Notes: a model not told the origin generated them from the sequence alone. A DNA stretch of 64,000 nt from Bacillus aerolatus (GCF_009183655.1 NZ_WEIO01000002.1:248001-312000); one strand, 5' to 3'. Positions 26,245 to 35,828 are shown, counted from the stretch's first letter. Numbers and translations: made by a program.

Positions 26245-27333
26245 GTGAAAGAAAAAAAAGTTGTTGTCGTTGATGACTCAGCATTCATGCGCAAGTTGAT
26301 TACTGAGTTTCTGTCTTCTCATCCTGAACTGGATGTTGTGGCCACCGCAAGAAATGGCAAAGATGCTATTGAAAAAATTAAAAAATTCAAGCCGGCCGTT
26401 ATGACAATGGACGTGGAAATGCCTGAGATGGATGGCCTCGATGCCTTGGGTTATATTATGGAGCACATGCCTATTCCGATCGTGATGCTTTCTAGCTTAA
26501 CAGGAGAAGGAGCAGAGACGACGTTCCTGGCAATGGAAAAAGGAGCGGTTGACTTTATCGCTAAACCTTCGGGCACGATATCACTTGATTTACATAAAAT
26601 CAAGGATGAGCTGATTGAAAAAGTACTAGCCGCAAGCAAAGCGAACTTACGGCCAATGAGACGGCCGGCACGACCTGTGTGGTTTGAACCGCCAGCAGCG
26701 GTCGAACGGGAGCAAGAATGGGATCAACTGGAAGATAACATGGCAAGAAAAAGAAGAAATAATCAAAGTATCGTTGTCATCGGTACGTCAACCGGAGGCC
26801 CCCGGGCACTGCAGCAAGTGCTGACAAAACTGCCGTCTGATTTAGAGGCACCAGTGTTAATCGTCCAGCATATGCCAGCCGGATTCACGAAGTCTCTGGC
26901 CCAAAGGCTTGATACTTTATCAGCCATCCGTGTAAAAGAAGCTGAGGACGGTGAAATTCTTCGGAAAGGAACTGCTTATATTTCTCCAGGCGACTTTCAT
27001 TTGAAAGTAAGAAAAGTTGGAGCTTCATTAGCGGTAGACCTCGATCAGTCTCCACCCGTCAACGGACACCGGCCTGCAGTCGATGTGATGTTTGAATCAG
27101 TCAGTCGATTAGGGGGCCATGGTAAGGTAGCTGTGATCATGACGGGAATGGGGTCAGACGGGGCAAATGGGCTGATTAAGTTAAAAGAAACCGGAAATGT
27201 GCAGGCCATTGCAGAATCTGAAGGATCATGCGTGGTGTTTGGGATGCCCAGAGCCGCCATTGCTACTCGCTTAGTTGATTGCACGACTTCCATAGAATAT
27301 ATAGCTGAAAGAATTTTAAAGTATATAAGATAG
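26245..27333 (+). CDS. cheB: CheB, chemoreceptor methylesterase and response regulator
   Basis: CheB removes methyl groups from chemoreceptors when phosphorylated by CheA. The GTG start gives 362 residues. The N-terminal receiver domain has D10, D11 and phosphoacceptor D56 (TMDVEMP). A linker spans about 130-172. The C-terminal esterase has the catalytic triad S182 (GTSTGGP), H209 (QHMPAGF) and D305 (GMGSDGANG). GGCAGGAG lies just before the start. No cheR is present in the window. Confidence 0.97.
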   Translation: MKEKKVVVVDDSAFMRKLITEFLSSHPELDVVATARNGKDAIEKIKKFKPAVMTMDVEMPEMDGLDALGYIMEHMPIPIVMLSSLTGEGAETTFLAMEKGAVDFIAKPSGTISLDLHKIKDELIEKVLAASKANLRPMRRPARPVWFEPPAAVEREQEWDQLEDNMARKRRNNQSIVVIGTSTGGPRALQQVLTKLPSDLEAPVLIVQHMPAGFTKSLAQRLDTLSAIRVKEAEDGEILRKGTAYISPGDFHLKVRKVGASLAVDLDQSPPVNGHRPAVDVMFESVSRLGGHGKVAVIMTGMGSDGANGLIKLKETGNVQAIAESEGSCVVFGMPRAAIATRLVDCTTSIEYIAERILKYIR

Positions 27334-27349
27334 AAAGGGTGAGTGGCTG

Positions 27350-29389
27350 ATGGAAGTGAATCAATATTTAGAAGTCTTTATTGATGAAAGCAAAGATCAT
27401 CTGCAGGCAGTTAATGAAAACTTGTTGTTATTGGAGAAAAATCCTGAGGATCTTACGATTGTCAATGAAATCTTTCGATCTGCCCATACGTTAAAAGGGA
27501 TGTCCGCGACAATGGGGTATGAAGACCTCGCTAACTTAACACACAAAATGGAGAATGTCCTTGATGCAATCCGCAACCATAAATTGCAAGTAACGGCAGA
27601 TATTTTGGATGTAGTCTTTGCTTCAATTGATGACTTAGAGGCAATGGTGCACGATATTGCTGCCGGCGGAAACGGTAAACGAGATGTCTCGGTCATTGTT
27701 GATAGGCTATTAAAAATTGAAAATGGTGAAACAGGAAATTCTGCTGATGTCCCTGAACAAGCTGACTCTGTTCCTTCTGTCGGTCCTTCTTACCATGCGG
27801 AATATGATGAATTTGAACGTACAGTGATTCAGCAATCGAAAGAACAAGGCTTTACTTGCTATGAGATTGGCGTTGAACTGCGCAGTGATTGTGTGCTGAA
27901 AGCAGCCCGTGTATTTATGGTGTTTGAAGTATTGGAAAAGTCCGGTGAAGTGATTAAATCCACTCCTTCCACTGAGCAATTAGAAGAAGAGCAATTCGAT
28001 GACCGATTTGTTGTGACTCTCATTACTCAGGAGCTTGCTGAAGACATCGTAAGCAAAGTAAAAAAAGTTTCCGAAGTTGAACATGCAATCATTTCCGAAG
28101 TCAGCCTTAAACCGTTAAATAAGGAAGAAGAGCTGGTGGAAAAAAGAGAAACAGCAGCGGCACTAGCTGAAGAGGAAGTTACTCTTTATGAAAAAGCAGA
28201 AGCAACAGAAGAGCCAAAACAAAGCAAACAGCAGGCGGTCTCCAATAAAACGATCCGTGTAAATATTGAACGGCTTGATATTTTAATGAACTTATTTGAA
28301 GAACTCGTTATCGACCGCGGCCGTCTTGAGCAAATTTCAGGAGAATTGAATAACCCTGAGTTGAATGAAACCGTTGAAAGAATGTCCAGAATCTCAGGCG
28401 ATCTGCAAACGATCATTCTTAATATGCGCATGGTACCGGTTGAAACAGTATTTAACCGATTTCCGCGCATGGTGCGCCAACTGGCACGCGACTTAAATAA
28501 AAAAATTAATTTGGATATTGTCGGGGCTGAAACAGAGATTGACCGGACAGTTATAGATGAAATTGGTGATCCGCTCGTCCATTTAATTCGCAATGCCATT
28601 GATCACGGAATTGAAATGCCGGCCGAACGAAAAGCAAAAGGGAAGCCGGAAGAAGGCACGGTGAAGCTGAAAGCGTATCATAGCGGTAACCACGTGTTTA
28701 TTGAAATCGAAGATGATGGAGTTGGCATAAACAAAGAAAAAGTACTTAACAAGGCGCTCTCAAAAGGCATTGTTACAGAGGATCAGGCAGCTGCGATGTC
28801 AGATAATCAAATTTATGAATTGATTTTAGCTTCCGGTTTTTCCACGGCTGACACGATCTCCGATATTTCCGGCCGCGGCGTTGGGTTAGATGTTGTGAAA
28901 ACGACGATCGAGTCTCTCGGAGGCTCAATCAGCATTGAAGCGGCTGAAGGGTCAGGTTCGGTTTTCCTTATTCAGCTGCCACTGACGCTGTCAATCATTT
29001 CCGTTATGCTTGTGGAAGTTGAAAAAGAAAAATATGCAGTTCCGTTATCATCTATTATTGAAACGGCGATTGTGAAAAAGCAAGATGTCTTAAATGCCCA
29101 TACGCAGCAAGTAATTGATTTTCGCGGGAAGATTGTACCGCTTGTCTTTCTTGAGCAAGTATTCGAAGTGCCCAAGGAAAATAAGGAAGAAGATTTTTAT
29201 TCCATCGTTATTGTGCGCAAAGGTGATAAAATGGCCGGCCTTGTTGTCGACTCCTTTATTGGCCAGCAAGAAGTCGTATTGAAATCGCTCGGAAATTACT
29301 TATCTAATGTGTTCGCTATTTCGGGCGCGACAATACTCGGAGATGGACAAGTGGCTTTAATTGTTGACTGCAATGCTTTAATAAAATAA
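27350..29389 (+). CDS. cheA: CheA, chemotaxis histidine kinase
   Basis: CheA autophosphorylates in response to receptors and passes phosphate to CheY and CheB. It has 679 residues. Domains in order are P1 with H46 (RSAHTLKGM), P2 (about 140-260), P3 dimerisation (about 295-355), P4 ATPase (N box HLIRNAIDHGIE, G box DISGRGVGLDVVK) and P5 CheW-like (about 540-679). AAAGGGTGAG precedes the ATG. It is followed by cheW. Confidence 0.97.
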   Translation: MEVNQYLEVFIDESKDHLQAVNENLLLLEKNPEDLTIVNEIFRSAHTLKGMSATMGYEDLANLTHKMENVLDAIRNHKLQVTADILDVVFASIDDLEAMVHDIAAGGNGKRDVSVIVDRLLKIENGETGNSADVPEQADSVPSVGPSYHAEYDEFERTVIQQSKEQGFTCYEIGVELRSDCVLKAARVFMVFEVLEKSGEVIKSTPSTEQLEEEQFDDRFVVTLITQELAEDIVSKVKKVSEVEHAIISEVSLKPLNKEEELVEKRETAAALAEEEVTLYEKAEATEEPKQSKQQAVSNKTIRVNIERLDILMNLFEELVIDRGRLEQISGELNNPELNETVERMSRISGDLQTIILNMRMVPVETVFNRFPRMVRQLARDLNKKINLDIVGAETEIDRTVIDEIGDPLVHLIRNAIDHGIEMPAERKAKGKPEEGTVKLKAYHSGNHVFIEIEDDGVGINKEKVLNKALSKGIVTEDQAAAMSDNQIYELILASGFSTADTISDISGRGVGLDVVKTTIESLGGSISIEAAEGSGSVFLIQLPLTLSIISVMLVEVEKEKYAVPLSSIIETAIVKKQDVLNAHTQQVIDFRGKIVPLVFLEQVFEVPKENKEEDFYSIVIVRKGDKMAGLVVDSFIGQQEVVLKSLGNYLSNVFAISGATILGDGQVALIVDCNALIK

Positions 29390-29417
29390 TGAGTGGATGA
29401 TGAAAGGAGTGAAAAGA

Positions 29418-29855
29418 ATGAGTGAAACAACAGCTCCGTCAATGATCAAAGTCATTGCTTTTCAATTAATGGATAAAGAATACGCGTTTCCTGTCCACCA
29501 AGTCCGGTCTATTGAAAAGTTAATGCATATTACCCGTGTGCCCGGAACCGTTCCTTTTATTAAAGGAGTTATTAATCTCCGGGGAGTTGTTACTCCAATC
29601 ATTGATTTGCGCAAACGGTTCAGCTTGCCTGAAGAGGAATATGATGAACAAACGAGAATTATCATTGCTGCTTCCAGCGATATTGAAGTCGGCCTCGTTG
29701 TGGACGGTGCTAATGATGTACTTGATATTCCGAATAGCATTATTGAGCCTCAGCCTGATATCGTCGGCTCTGTGGAAGCAGAATATATTACGGGTGTAGC
29801 GAAGCTGGAAAAAAGATTGCTAATATTATTAAATTTAGAAAGAGTTTTTAAGTAG
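29418..29855 (+). CDS. cheW: CheW, chemotaxis coupling protein
   Basis: CheW couples CheA to chemoreceptors. ATG 29418 lies 8 bases after AAAGGAG (29403-29409), so the frame upstream to 29397 is not used. It is about 145 residues and consists of a single CheW domain. Visible stretches are IKVIAFQLMDKEYAFPV, VPGTVPFIKGVINLRGVVTP and LVVDGANDVLDIP. It lies between cheA and cheC. Confidence 0.95.
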   Translation: MSETTAPSMIKVIAFQLMDKEYAFPVHQVRSIEKLMHITRVPGTVPFIKGVINLRGVVTPIIDLRKRFSLPEEEYDEQTRIIIAASSDIEVGLVVDGANDVLDIPNSIIEPQPDIVGSVEAEYITGVAKLEKRLLILLNLERVFK

Positions 29856-29868
29856 AGGCGGAAGTGTA

Positions 29869-30510
29869 ATGAACTATATAGAAAAGCTTGATACGATTCA
29901 TTTAGATATTTTAAAAGAATTCGGCAACATTGGTGCCGGTCATGCAGCTACTGCCCTTTCTACTGTATTAAATAAACAAATAGATATGAAAGTTCCAAGT
30001 GTCCGCATTGCGTCTTTTAACGATATGATGGAGATGGCAGGCGGCGCTGAAGAAGAAGTTGTCAGTGTGAGCTTGAGAATTGAAGGGGAAGTGACCGGCA
30101 ATATGTTCTTTGTCCTTTCCCTCCAGCAAGCAGAAAGCTTTATAAGTAATATGACCGGTGATACCGCTTTTTCTTTTAGAGAAATAGACGAACACAGCTT
30201 GGGGCTGTCCGCGATGCAGGAACTCGGGAACATTTTGTCCGGGTCCTATTTATCTGCACTTGGGGACTTTACCCGGCTGAAACTTTACCCATCCGTCCCA
30301 GAATTAGCTATCGATATGTTTGGGGCGATTATCAGCTATGGACTTGTTGAGTCGTCTCAATACGGAGATTATGTCATTGTTATTGAAACGAATTTAAAAG
30401 AAATGGATGCAGATCAGACAGATGAAATGAAAGGACATTTCTTTTTGCTTCCTGACCCTTTATCATTTCAGCCGATTTTCCAGGCGCTTGGAGTCGGATT
30501 AAATGAGTAG
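29869..30510 (+). CDS. cheC: CheC, CheY-P phosphatase
   Basis: CheC dephosphorylates CheY-P and sequesters CheD in the Bacillus adaptation system. It has 213 residues. Two pseudo-symmetric active sites are visible: ILKEFGNIGAGHAA with E17 and N20, and LSAMQELGNILSGSYL. No CheW or SpoA domain is attached, which separates it from FliY. The ATG follows AGGCGG. It overlaps cheD by 8 bases. Confidence 0.96.
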   Translation: MNYIEKLDTIHLDILKEFGNIGAGHAATALSTVLNKQIDMKVPSVRIASFNDMMEMAGGAEEEVVSVSLRIEGEVTGNMFFVLSLQQAESFISNMTGDTAFSFREIDEHSLGLSAMQELGNILSGSYLSALGDFTRLKLYPSVPELAIDMFGAIISYGLVESSQYGDYVIVIETNLKEMDADQTDEMKGHFFLLPDPLSFQPIFQALGVGLNE

Positions 30511-31000
30511 CATAGGACAAATTGTTAAAGTAGGAATTGCCGACATGAATATTGTCCGCTCGCCTGATGCTATTCGCACTTCGGGACTCGGGTCTTGTGT
30601 CGGGGTAATCATTTATGACGAACGTGCGGTTATAGCCGGCATGGTGCATGTGATGCTGCCAGATTCAGGGCTTGCTAAAACAAATCATATGAATAAAGCG
30701 AAGTATGCTGACACGGGCATAAAAGAATTGATTACGCTGCTGAAAGCGGAAGGGGCACAGTCATTCAGACTGAAAGCAAAAATCGCCGGCGGCGCCCAAA
30801 TGTTTCAATTTAATTCACAAAATAGTTCTTTCAAAATTGGGCCAAGAAATATAGAAGCGGTAAAACAAGCGTTAAACGAACACAATATACCTGTCCTTGC
30901 TGAAGATGTAGGAGGCAATAGCGGCCGGACGATTGAGTTTGATCCACACACTTGCCAGCTTCATATAAGAACAGTTAATAAAGGTAACCACACGATATAA
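30503..31000 (+). CDS. cheD: CheD, chemoreceptor glutamine deamidase
   Basis: CheD deamidates receptor glutamines and activates receptors; CheC-CheY-P controls its availability. The 165 residues match the family. The catalytic region is GLGSCVGVIIYD with C32, H49 (MVHVMLPDS) and T26 as the likely third residue. The C-terminus ends in GGNSGRTIEFDPHT. It is the last chemotaxis gene; a hairpin with T tract follows at 31008. Confidence 0.96.
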   Translation: MSSIGQIVKVGIADMNIVRSPDAIRTSGLGSCVGVIIYDERAVIAGMVHVMLPDSGLAKTNHMNKAKYADTGIKELITLLKAEGAQSFRLKAKIAGGAQMFQFNSQNSSFKIGPRNIEAVKQALNEHNIPVLAEDVGGNSGRTIEFDPHTCQLHIRTVNKGNHTI

Positions 31001-31007
31001 CAGCAGG

Positions 31008-31033
31008 AAAAGGGGCATAAATTTGTCCCTTTT
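31008..31033 (+). terminator. Terminator-like hairpin between cheD and sigD
   Basis: AAAAGGGG (31008-31015) pairs with TCCCTTTT (31026-31033), eight pairs including one G-U, with a 10-base loop and T-rich sequence after it. It is moderately stable, so probably partial termination. Confidence 0.55.
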
Positions 31034-31043
31034 TCTATATTTT

Positions 31044-31070
31044 TAAATTTTATTTGCGTTCCGCCGGTAT
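31044..31070 (+). promoter_or_regulatory. SigD-type promoter in front of sigD
   Basis: TAAA (31044-31047), exactly 15 bases, then GCCGGTAT (31063-31070). This matches the Bacillus SigD consensus TAAA-N15-GCCGATAT at 11 of 12 positions. It lies in the 168-base non-coding gap, just after the hairpin that follows cheD and about 98 bases before the sigD ATG. It implies SigD autoregulation. Confidence 0.7.
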
Positions 31071-31083
31071 TTTTTAATAAAAT
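31054..31083 (+). promoter_or_regulatory. Overlapping SigA-like promoter candidate in front of sigD
   Basis: TTGCGT (31054-31059), 18 bases, TAAAAT (31078-31083). The -10 is good and the -35 weak. It overlaps the SigD-type element, so only one may be real. Confidence 0.35.
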
Positions 31084-31168
31084 GTGGAACATAAAGAATA
31101 AACAGCCTGACCGTCTTTTTCAGAAAAACTTCTCTGAGAGGTCAATCCGAGGAGGAGAAACGTGAGCT

Positions 31169-31945
31169 ATGGCCAAATTGAATATGAATAATGAACAAAA
31201 ATTGTGGGCTGCCTGGAAAGCGTCGGAGGATCCGGAGGCAGGCAATCTGCTCGTAGAGAAATATATGCCCCTTGTATCCTTTCACTCACAGCGCATTTCA
31301 GCAAGCCTGCCGAAAAGCGTAAATAAAGAAGATATTAAAAGCCTCGGATTAATGGGTTTGTATGATGCGTTGAACAAGTTCGATCCAGCACGTGATTTGA
31401 AGTTTGATACGTATGCCTCTTTTCGTATTCGCGGGGCTATTTTGGATGGCCTTCGAAAAGAAGACTGGCTGCCGAGAGGAACGAGAGAAAAAGCCAAAAA
31501 AATCGAAGCAAAGATAGAAGAGCTTGAGCAAAAGCATCTTCGGAAAATCACTGCAACAGAAGTAGCAGAACAGCTGGATATATCAGAAGAAGAAGTGCAT
31601 CAGACGATGACAGAGCATTTGTTTTCCAACGTTTTGTCGATGGATGAGCAAGTGCAGGACCACGAGGATTCGGAGGGGAAAAGGTTCGTTTTAAAAGATG
31701 AAAAAGCCGCCACGCCGGAAGAAGTTCTCGTCAAAGGCGAACTCGTTCAAGAGCTGACTGCGGAAATTTCCAAGCTGTCAGAAAAAGAACAACTCGTGCT
31801 TAGCTTATTTTATCATGAAGAGCTTACCTTGACAGAGATCGGGGAAGTGATGAATCTATCCACTTCAAGAATTTCACAAATCCACTCCAAAGCTTTATTT
31901 AAATTGAAAAATCAACTCGCCAAAATCAATGATCTAAAGCATTGA
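31169..31945 (+). CDS. sigD: SigD, flagellar/motility sigma factor (sigma-28 family)
   Basis: SigD directs RNA polymerase to late flagellar, chemotaxis and autolysin promoters. It has 258 residues. Region 2 is visible in VEKYMPLVSFHSQRI and DLKFDTYASFRIRGAILDGLR. Region 4 helix-turn-helix is LTLTEIGEVMNLSTSRISQI. GAGGAGGAG precedes the ATG. Unlike the tightly packed genes before it, it is separated from cheD by 168 bases containing a hairpin and a SigD-type promoter. Confidence 0.97.
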   Translation: MAKLNMNNEQKLWAAWKASEDPEAGNLLVEKYMPLVSFHSQRISASLPKSVNKEDIKSLGLMGLYDALNKFDPARDLKFDTYASFRIRGAILDGLRKEDWLPRGTREKAKKIEAKIEELEQKHLRKITATEVAEQLDISEEEVHQTMTEHLFSNVLSMDEQVQDHEDSEGKRFVLKDEKAATPEEVLVKGELVQELTAEISKLSEKEQLVLSLFYHEELTLTEIGEVMNLSTSRISQIHSKALFKLKNQLAKINDLKH

Positions 31946-31973
31946 TGAAAAAGTTTATATGTAGGGAGATCGA

Positions 31974-32534
31974 ATGGCCACACTATTTATTTTAATTTCA
32001 TTTGTATTAAATGCTGTCTCTCTTTTTGCGATCATTTTATTATTCACAAGACAAAACCGGCTGTATGCCGTGAAAAGGCAGCAGGAGAAACTGGTCGAGG
32101 ACATGGAAGAAATGATGGCCGCTTATTTGCTTGAAATGAAAGAAGAAAATGAGCAGTTTATCCGAGAGTTTTCAGCGGCGGGCCAAATGAACAGCACCTA
32201 TGTCCGTGAAAAAATGAAAACAGCGCAGGATGAGGATGCCTCCCTCTCAGCAGCCCGGCAGCCCGAAGAAATACAGATGCCTATTTCTGCTCCTTCCATG
32301 CAGCGTATTCACGCAGCTAAAGTGTATCAGTCAGCTGTCAGCAAGTCTGTTATTAAGGAAATGGAGGGGCCAGAAGCTGCTGATGTACCATTTGCAGAAG
32401 AAGATCAGCCTGATCACATTTTTATACTGCAAAAGCAAGGGTTGACTGTGGATGAAATTGCAGAAAAATTAAAAAAAGGAAAGACAGAAGTTGAACTTGC
32501 ACTGAAATTTGCCAGTGCCGGTAAAAACAGTTGA
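31974..32534 (+). CDS. swrB: SwrB-like (YlxL) single-pass membrane protein
   Basis: The position after sigD and the build fit SwrB, which in B. subtilis promotes basal-body completion and SigD activation. It has 186 residues, an N-terminal transmembrane helix at about 3-24, a charged coiled coil (about 30-75), a low-complexity middle, and a C-terminal helix-turn-helix-like DUF6115-type motif (LQKQGLTVDEIAEKLKKGKT). Sequence conservation is low, so function rests partly on context. Its stop codon overlaps the -35 of the rpsB promoter. Confidence 0.82.
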   Translation: MATLFILISFVLNAVSLFAIILLFTRQNRLYAVKRQQEKLVEDMEEMMAAYLLEMKEENEQFIREFSAAGQMNSTYVREKMKTAQDEDASLSAARQPEEIQMPISAPSMQRIHAAKVYQSAVSKSVIKEMEGPEAADVPFAEEDQPDHIFILQKQGLTVDEIAEKLKKGKTEVELALKFASAGKNS

Positions 32535-32559
32535 TTGCACAGGTCGGCTGTGGTATAGT
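32531..32559 (+). promoter_or_regulatory. SigA promoter of rpsB-tsf
   Basis: TTGATT (32531-32536), 17 bases, TATAGT (32554-32559). The -35 overlaps the swrB stop codon. The transcript would carry a leader of about 115 bases. Confidence 0.75.
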
Positions 32560-32565
32560 TACTAA

Positions 32566-32682
32566 CGGTGTTATCACACACGCTTGCTGATTTGAACAGA
32601 TGGTGCTGTCTCTCAGACAGTTTCTGGACAAACATGACGGGAGCGGAGGAAAAATTAAAAACCAATTAGGAGGAAACACAAG
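32566..32682 (+). promoter_or_regulatory. rpsB 5' leader
   Basis: This is a non-coding leader containing a tight hairpin CTGTCT-CTC-AGACAG (32606-32620) and the ribosome site TTAGGAGGAAA. A leader with autogenous control by S2 is plausible, but I do not recognise a defined motif. Confidence 0.4.
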
Positions 32683-33405
32683 ATGTCAGTCATTTCAATG
32701 AAACAATTGCTTGAAGCCGGTGTCCATTTTGGTCACCAAACACGCCGCTGGAACCCAAAAATGAAGAAATATATTTTCCAGGAGCGTAACGGAATTTATA
32801 TTATCGACCTTCAAAAAACAGTAAGAAAAGTTGAAGAAGCGTATAAATTCGTAAAAGACTTAGCTGAAAACGGCGGAAAAGTTCTTTTCGTCGGAACGAA
32901 AAAGCAAGCTCAGGAGTCTGTGAAAGACGAAGCAGAACGTTCAGGTATGTACTACGTTAACCAACGCTGGTTAGGCGGTACATTAACAAACTTCTCAACT
33001 ATCCAAAAACGCGTACAACGCTTGAAAAACATCGAAAAAATGGAAGAAGACGGTACATTTGACGTACTTCCTAAAAAAGAAGTTGTTCAACTGAAAAAAG
33101 AACATGAACGCTTAGTGAAATTCCTTGGCGGAATTAGAGATATGAAAGGCCTTCCTGATGCACTGTTCATTATCGATCCACGTAAAGAGCGCATCGCTGT
33201 TGCGGAAGCCCGCAAACTGAATATTCCGATCGTTGGTATCGTTGATACGAACTGTGATCCAGATGAAATCGATTATGTCATTCCGGCAAACGATGATGCG
33301 ATCCGCGCTGTTAAACTTTTAACAGGTAAAATGGCAGATGCCATCCTTGAAGCGAAACAAGGGGAAGAAACAGCAGAAGTTGAAGAAGCAGCAGCTGCTG
33401 AGTAA
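32683..33405 (+). CDS. rpsB: Ribosomal protein S2
   Basis: This is a 30S subunit protein of 240 residues. The N-terminus [22 protein letters not shown] is the S2 family signature region. [20 protein letters not shown] and [14 protein letters not shown] are also typical. The C-terminus is a short Glu/Ala-rich tail. AGGAGG is correctly spaced. It pairs with tsf as in most bacteria. Confidence 0.99.
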   Translation: MSVISMKQLLEAGVHFGHQTRRWNPKMKKYIFQERNGIYIIDLQKTVRKVEEAYKFVKDLAENGGKVLFVGTKKQAQESVKDEAERSGMYYVNQRWLGGTLTNFSTIQKRVQRLKNIEKMEEDGTFDVLPKKEVVQLKKEHERLVKFLGGIRDMKGLPDALFIIDPRKERIAVAEARKLNIPIVGIVDTNCDPDEIDYVIPANDDAIRAVKLLTGKMADAILEAKQGEETAEVEEAAAAE

Positions 33406-33411
33406 GAATTT

Positions 33412-33452
33412 AAAAAAGGTGATAAGTGGAACTTCTCTTATCACCTTTTTTT
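33412..33452 (+). terminator. Strong hairpin terminator between rpsB and tsf
   Basis: AAAAAAGGTGATAAG (33412-33426) pairs perfectly with CTTATCACCTTTTTT (33437-33451), 15 pairs, loop of 10, followed by T. In this position it should reduce transcription from rpsB into tsf. Confidence 0.9.
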
Positions 33453-33512
33453 AAAAGAGAAACGCAAAATTATGTATGAAGATGCAGACGACTTAAAGGA
33501 GGAAGAAAAATA

Positions 33513-34394
33513 ATGGCAATTACTGCTCAAATGGTTAAAGAACTTCGTGAAAAAACAGGCGCTGGCATGATGGACTGTAAAAAAGCGTTAACAGAAACTG
33601 GCGGCGACATGGAACAGGCAATTGATTTCCTTCGTGAAAAAGGAATTGCGAAAGCCGCTAAAAAATCTGACCGCATCGCTGCTGAAGGAACAACGTTCAT
33701 CAAAAGCGAAGGCAATGACGCTGTTATTTTAGAAGTAAATTCCGAAACTGACTTCGTGGCAAAAAACGAAGGTTTCCAAGCTCTTGTAAAAGAATTGGCT
33801 GATCATTTGCTCGCTAAAAAACCTGCAAATGTGGAAGAAGCGCTTGATCAGGAAATGGCAAACGGCAAATCAGTTGGCGAATATATCAATGAGTCAATTG
33901 CTAAAATCGGAGAAAAACTAACACTTCGCCGCTTTGAAATTAAAACAAAAAGCGACAATGGTGCATTCGGCGAATACTTGCATATGGGCGGCCGCATCGG
34001 CGTGCTAACAGTTATAGAAGGAACAACTGATGCAAGTGTCGCAAAAGATGTGGCGATGCACTCCGCTGCATTAAACCCTAAATACATCTCTCGTGACGCT
34101 GTTTCAGAAGAAGAAGTAGCTCGTGAGCGCGAAGTATTAACACAACAAGCTTTAAACGAAGGCAAGCCTGAAAATATCGTGGCGAAAATGGTAGAAGGCC
34201 GTCTCAGCAAATTCTTCGAAGATATTTGCTTAGTGGATCAGCCATTCGTGAAAAACCCTGATGAAAAAGTGGGCAAATTTGTTCAATCAAAAGGGGCAGA
34301 AATTACAGCGCTTGTTCGTTACGAAGTGGGCGAAGGCATTGAAAAGCGCCAAGATAACTTTGCGGAAGAAGTAATGAACCAAATAAAAAAATAA
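33513..34394 (+). CDS. tsf: Elongation factor Ts
   Basis: EF-Ts is the nucleotide exchange factor for EF-Tu. It has 293 residues. The N-terminal UBA-like domain carries [16 protein letters not shown] (residues 10-25). The core has [13 protein letters not shown], which contacts the EF-Tu G domain. AAGGAGG precedes the ATG. It is expressed with rpsB subject to the terminator at 33412-33452, or from an unrecognised promoter. Confidence 0.99.
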   Translation: MAITAQMVKELREKTGAGMMDCKKALTETGGDMEQAIDFLREKGIAKAAKKSDRIAAEGTTFIKSEGNDAVILEVNSETDFVAKNEGFQALVKELADHLLAKKPANVEEALDQEMANGKSVGEYINESIAKIGEKLTLRRFEIKTKSDNGAFGEYLHMGGRIGVLTVIEGTTDASVAKDVAMHSAALNPKYISRDAVSEEEVAREREVLTQQALNEGKPENIVAKMVEGRLSKFFEDICLVDQPFVKNPDEKVGKFVQSKGAEITALVRYEVGEGIEKRQDNFAEEVMNQIKK

Positions 34395-34437
34395 TTCTTT
34401 TCTATTTAGTAAATGGAAAGAAAGTAATTATTAAATG

Positions 34438-34470
34438 GAAATCCCTTGCCGGCTGCTGGTGAGGGATTTC
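34438..34470 (+). terminator. Hairpin between tsf and pyrH
   Basis: GAAATCCCT (34438-34446) pairs with AGGGATTTC (34462-34470), nine pairs, 15-base loop. The T tract comes only about 15 bases later, so termination is uncertain. An AT-rich TATAAA at 34492 could be a -10 for pyrH, but no -35 is convincing. Confidence 0.5.
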
Positions 34471-34541
34471 ATCTAGAGTTTGGCAATTTTTTATAAAATA
34501 AGGGTTGAAGCAAACCAACAACTATACATACGGAGGTTTAC

Positions 34542-35267
34542 ATGAGCGTTCCAAAATATAAACGTGTAGTATTAAAGTTAAGTGGGGAAGCGCTGGCAGG
34601 TGAAGCTGGCTTTGGGATCAATCCGGCTGTCATTAAATCAATCGCTGAACAAGTAAAAGAAATTGCCGAACTGGACGTAGAAGTAGCTGTCGTTGTGGGC
34701 GGAGGCAACATTTGGAGAGGAAAGATCGGCAGTGAAATGGGCATGGACCGCGCAACAGCCGATTATATGGGTATGCTCGCCACTGTCATGAATTCGATGG
34801 CTTTGCAAGACAGTCTCGAACAGCTCGGAATCGAAACGCGCGTACAGACTTCGATCGAAATGCGTCAAGTGGCAGAACCTTATATCCGCCGCCGGGCGAT
34901 TCGCCATCTGGAAAAGAAGCGGGTCGTTATTTTTGCAGCGGGTACAGGCAACCCGTACTTCTCTACCGATACGACAGCAGCGCTGCGAGCGGCTGAAATT
35001 GAAGCGGAAGTTATTTTAATGGCGAAAAACAATGTGGACGGTGTGTATTCAGCAGATCCCCGCATTGATAAAAACGCGGTGAAATACGATGAGTTATCTT
35101 ATCTGGATGTGATTAAAGAAGGGCTTGCCGTCATGGATTCTACAGCTTCTTCTTTATGTATGGATAATGATATTCCGCTCATCGTCTTCTCGGTTATGGA
35201 AAGCGGAAATATTAAACGAGTCGTTATGGGTGATAAAATCGGAACAATTGTAAGGGGGAAAGAATAA
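34542..35267 (+). CDS. pyrH: UMP kinase
   Basis: This enzyme phosphorylates UMP to UDP in pyrimidine synthesis. It has 241 residues and belongs to the amino-acid-kinase fold. Motifs are [10 protein letters not shown] near the N-terminus, [11 protein letters not shown] (about 50-60), [18 protein letters not shown] and [15 protein letters not shown] precedes the ATG. Its TAA overlaps the frr ATG by one base. Confidence 0.98.
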   Translation: MSVPKYKRVVLKLSGEALAGEAGFGINPAVIKSIAEQVKEIAELDVEVAVVVGGGNIWRGKIGSEMGMDRATADYMGMLATVMNSMALQDSLEQLGIETRVQTSIEMRQVAEPYIRRRAIRHLEKKRVVIFAAGTGNPYFSTDTTAALRAAEIEAEVILMAKNNVDGVYSADPRIDKNAVKYDELSYLDVIKEGLAVMDSTASSLCMDNDIPLIVFSVMESGNIKRVVMGDKIGTIVRGKE

Positions 35268-35824
35268 TGGCAAATGAAGTGATTGAACAAATGAATGAAA
35301 GAATGACGAAAGCGATTCAAGCATATACGAGAGAGTTGGCGTCTATCCGAGCTGGCCGTGCCAACGCTTCGTTATTAGACCGCGTGACTGTAGATTATTA
35401 CGGGGCGCCGACACCAATTAATCAGCTTGCTTCTGTGTCTGTGCCGGAAGCAAGACTGCTCGTCATTCAGCCATACGATAAAACAGCGATGGGTGATATT
35501 GAGAAAGCCATTTTAAAATCAGACCTTGGACTTACTCCTTCCAATGACGGTTCTGTCATTCGTCTTGCTTTTCCAGCTTTGACAGAAGAGCGCCGGAAAG
35601 AATTAGTTAAGCTCGTTAAAAAAGAGGCGGAAGATGCGAAAGTTGCTATCCGCAATGTTCGTCGTGATGCGAACGAAGGGTTGAAAAAAATGGAAAAATC
35701 CGGTGATATTACAGAAGATGATCTGCGCGGCTTTACAGACGATGTGCAAAAACAAACAGACAATTTCATCAGTAAAATCGATGATATTTCCAAAGATAAA
35801 GAAAAAGAAATCATGGAAGTTTGA
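35267..35824 (+). CDS. frr: Ribosome recycling factor
   Basis: RRF splits post-termination ribosomes with EF-G. The 185 residues are exactly family length. Characteristic stretches are [20 protein letters not shown] near the N-terminus and [20 protein letters not shown] in the C-terminal helix. The start ATG shares one base with the pyrH stop and has AAGGGGG upstream. It is closed by a strong terminator. Confidence 0.98.
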   Translation: MANEVIEQMNERMTKAIQAYTRELASIRAGRANASLLDRVTVDYYGAPTPINQLASVSVPEARLLVIQPYDKTAMGDIEKAILKSDLGLTPSNDGSVIRLAFPALTEERRKELVKLVKKEAEDAKVAIRNVRRDANEGLKKMEKSGDITEDDLRGFTDDVQKQTDNFISKIDDISKDKEKEIMEV

Positions 35825-35828
35825 TGTT

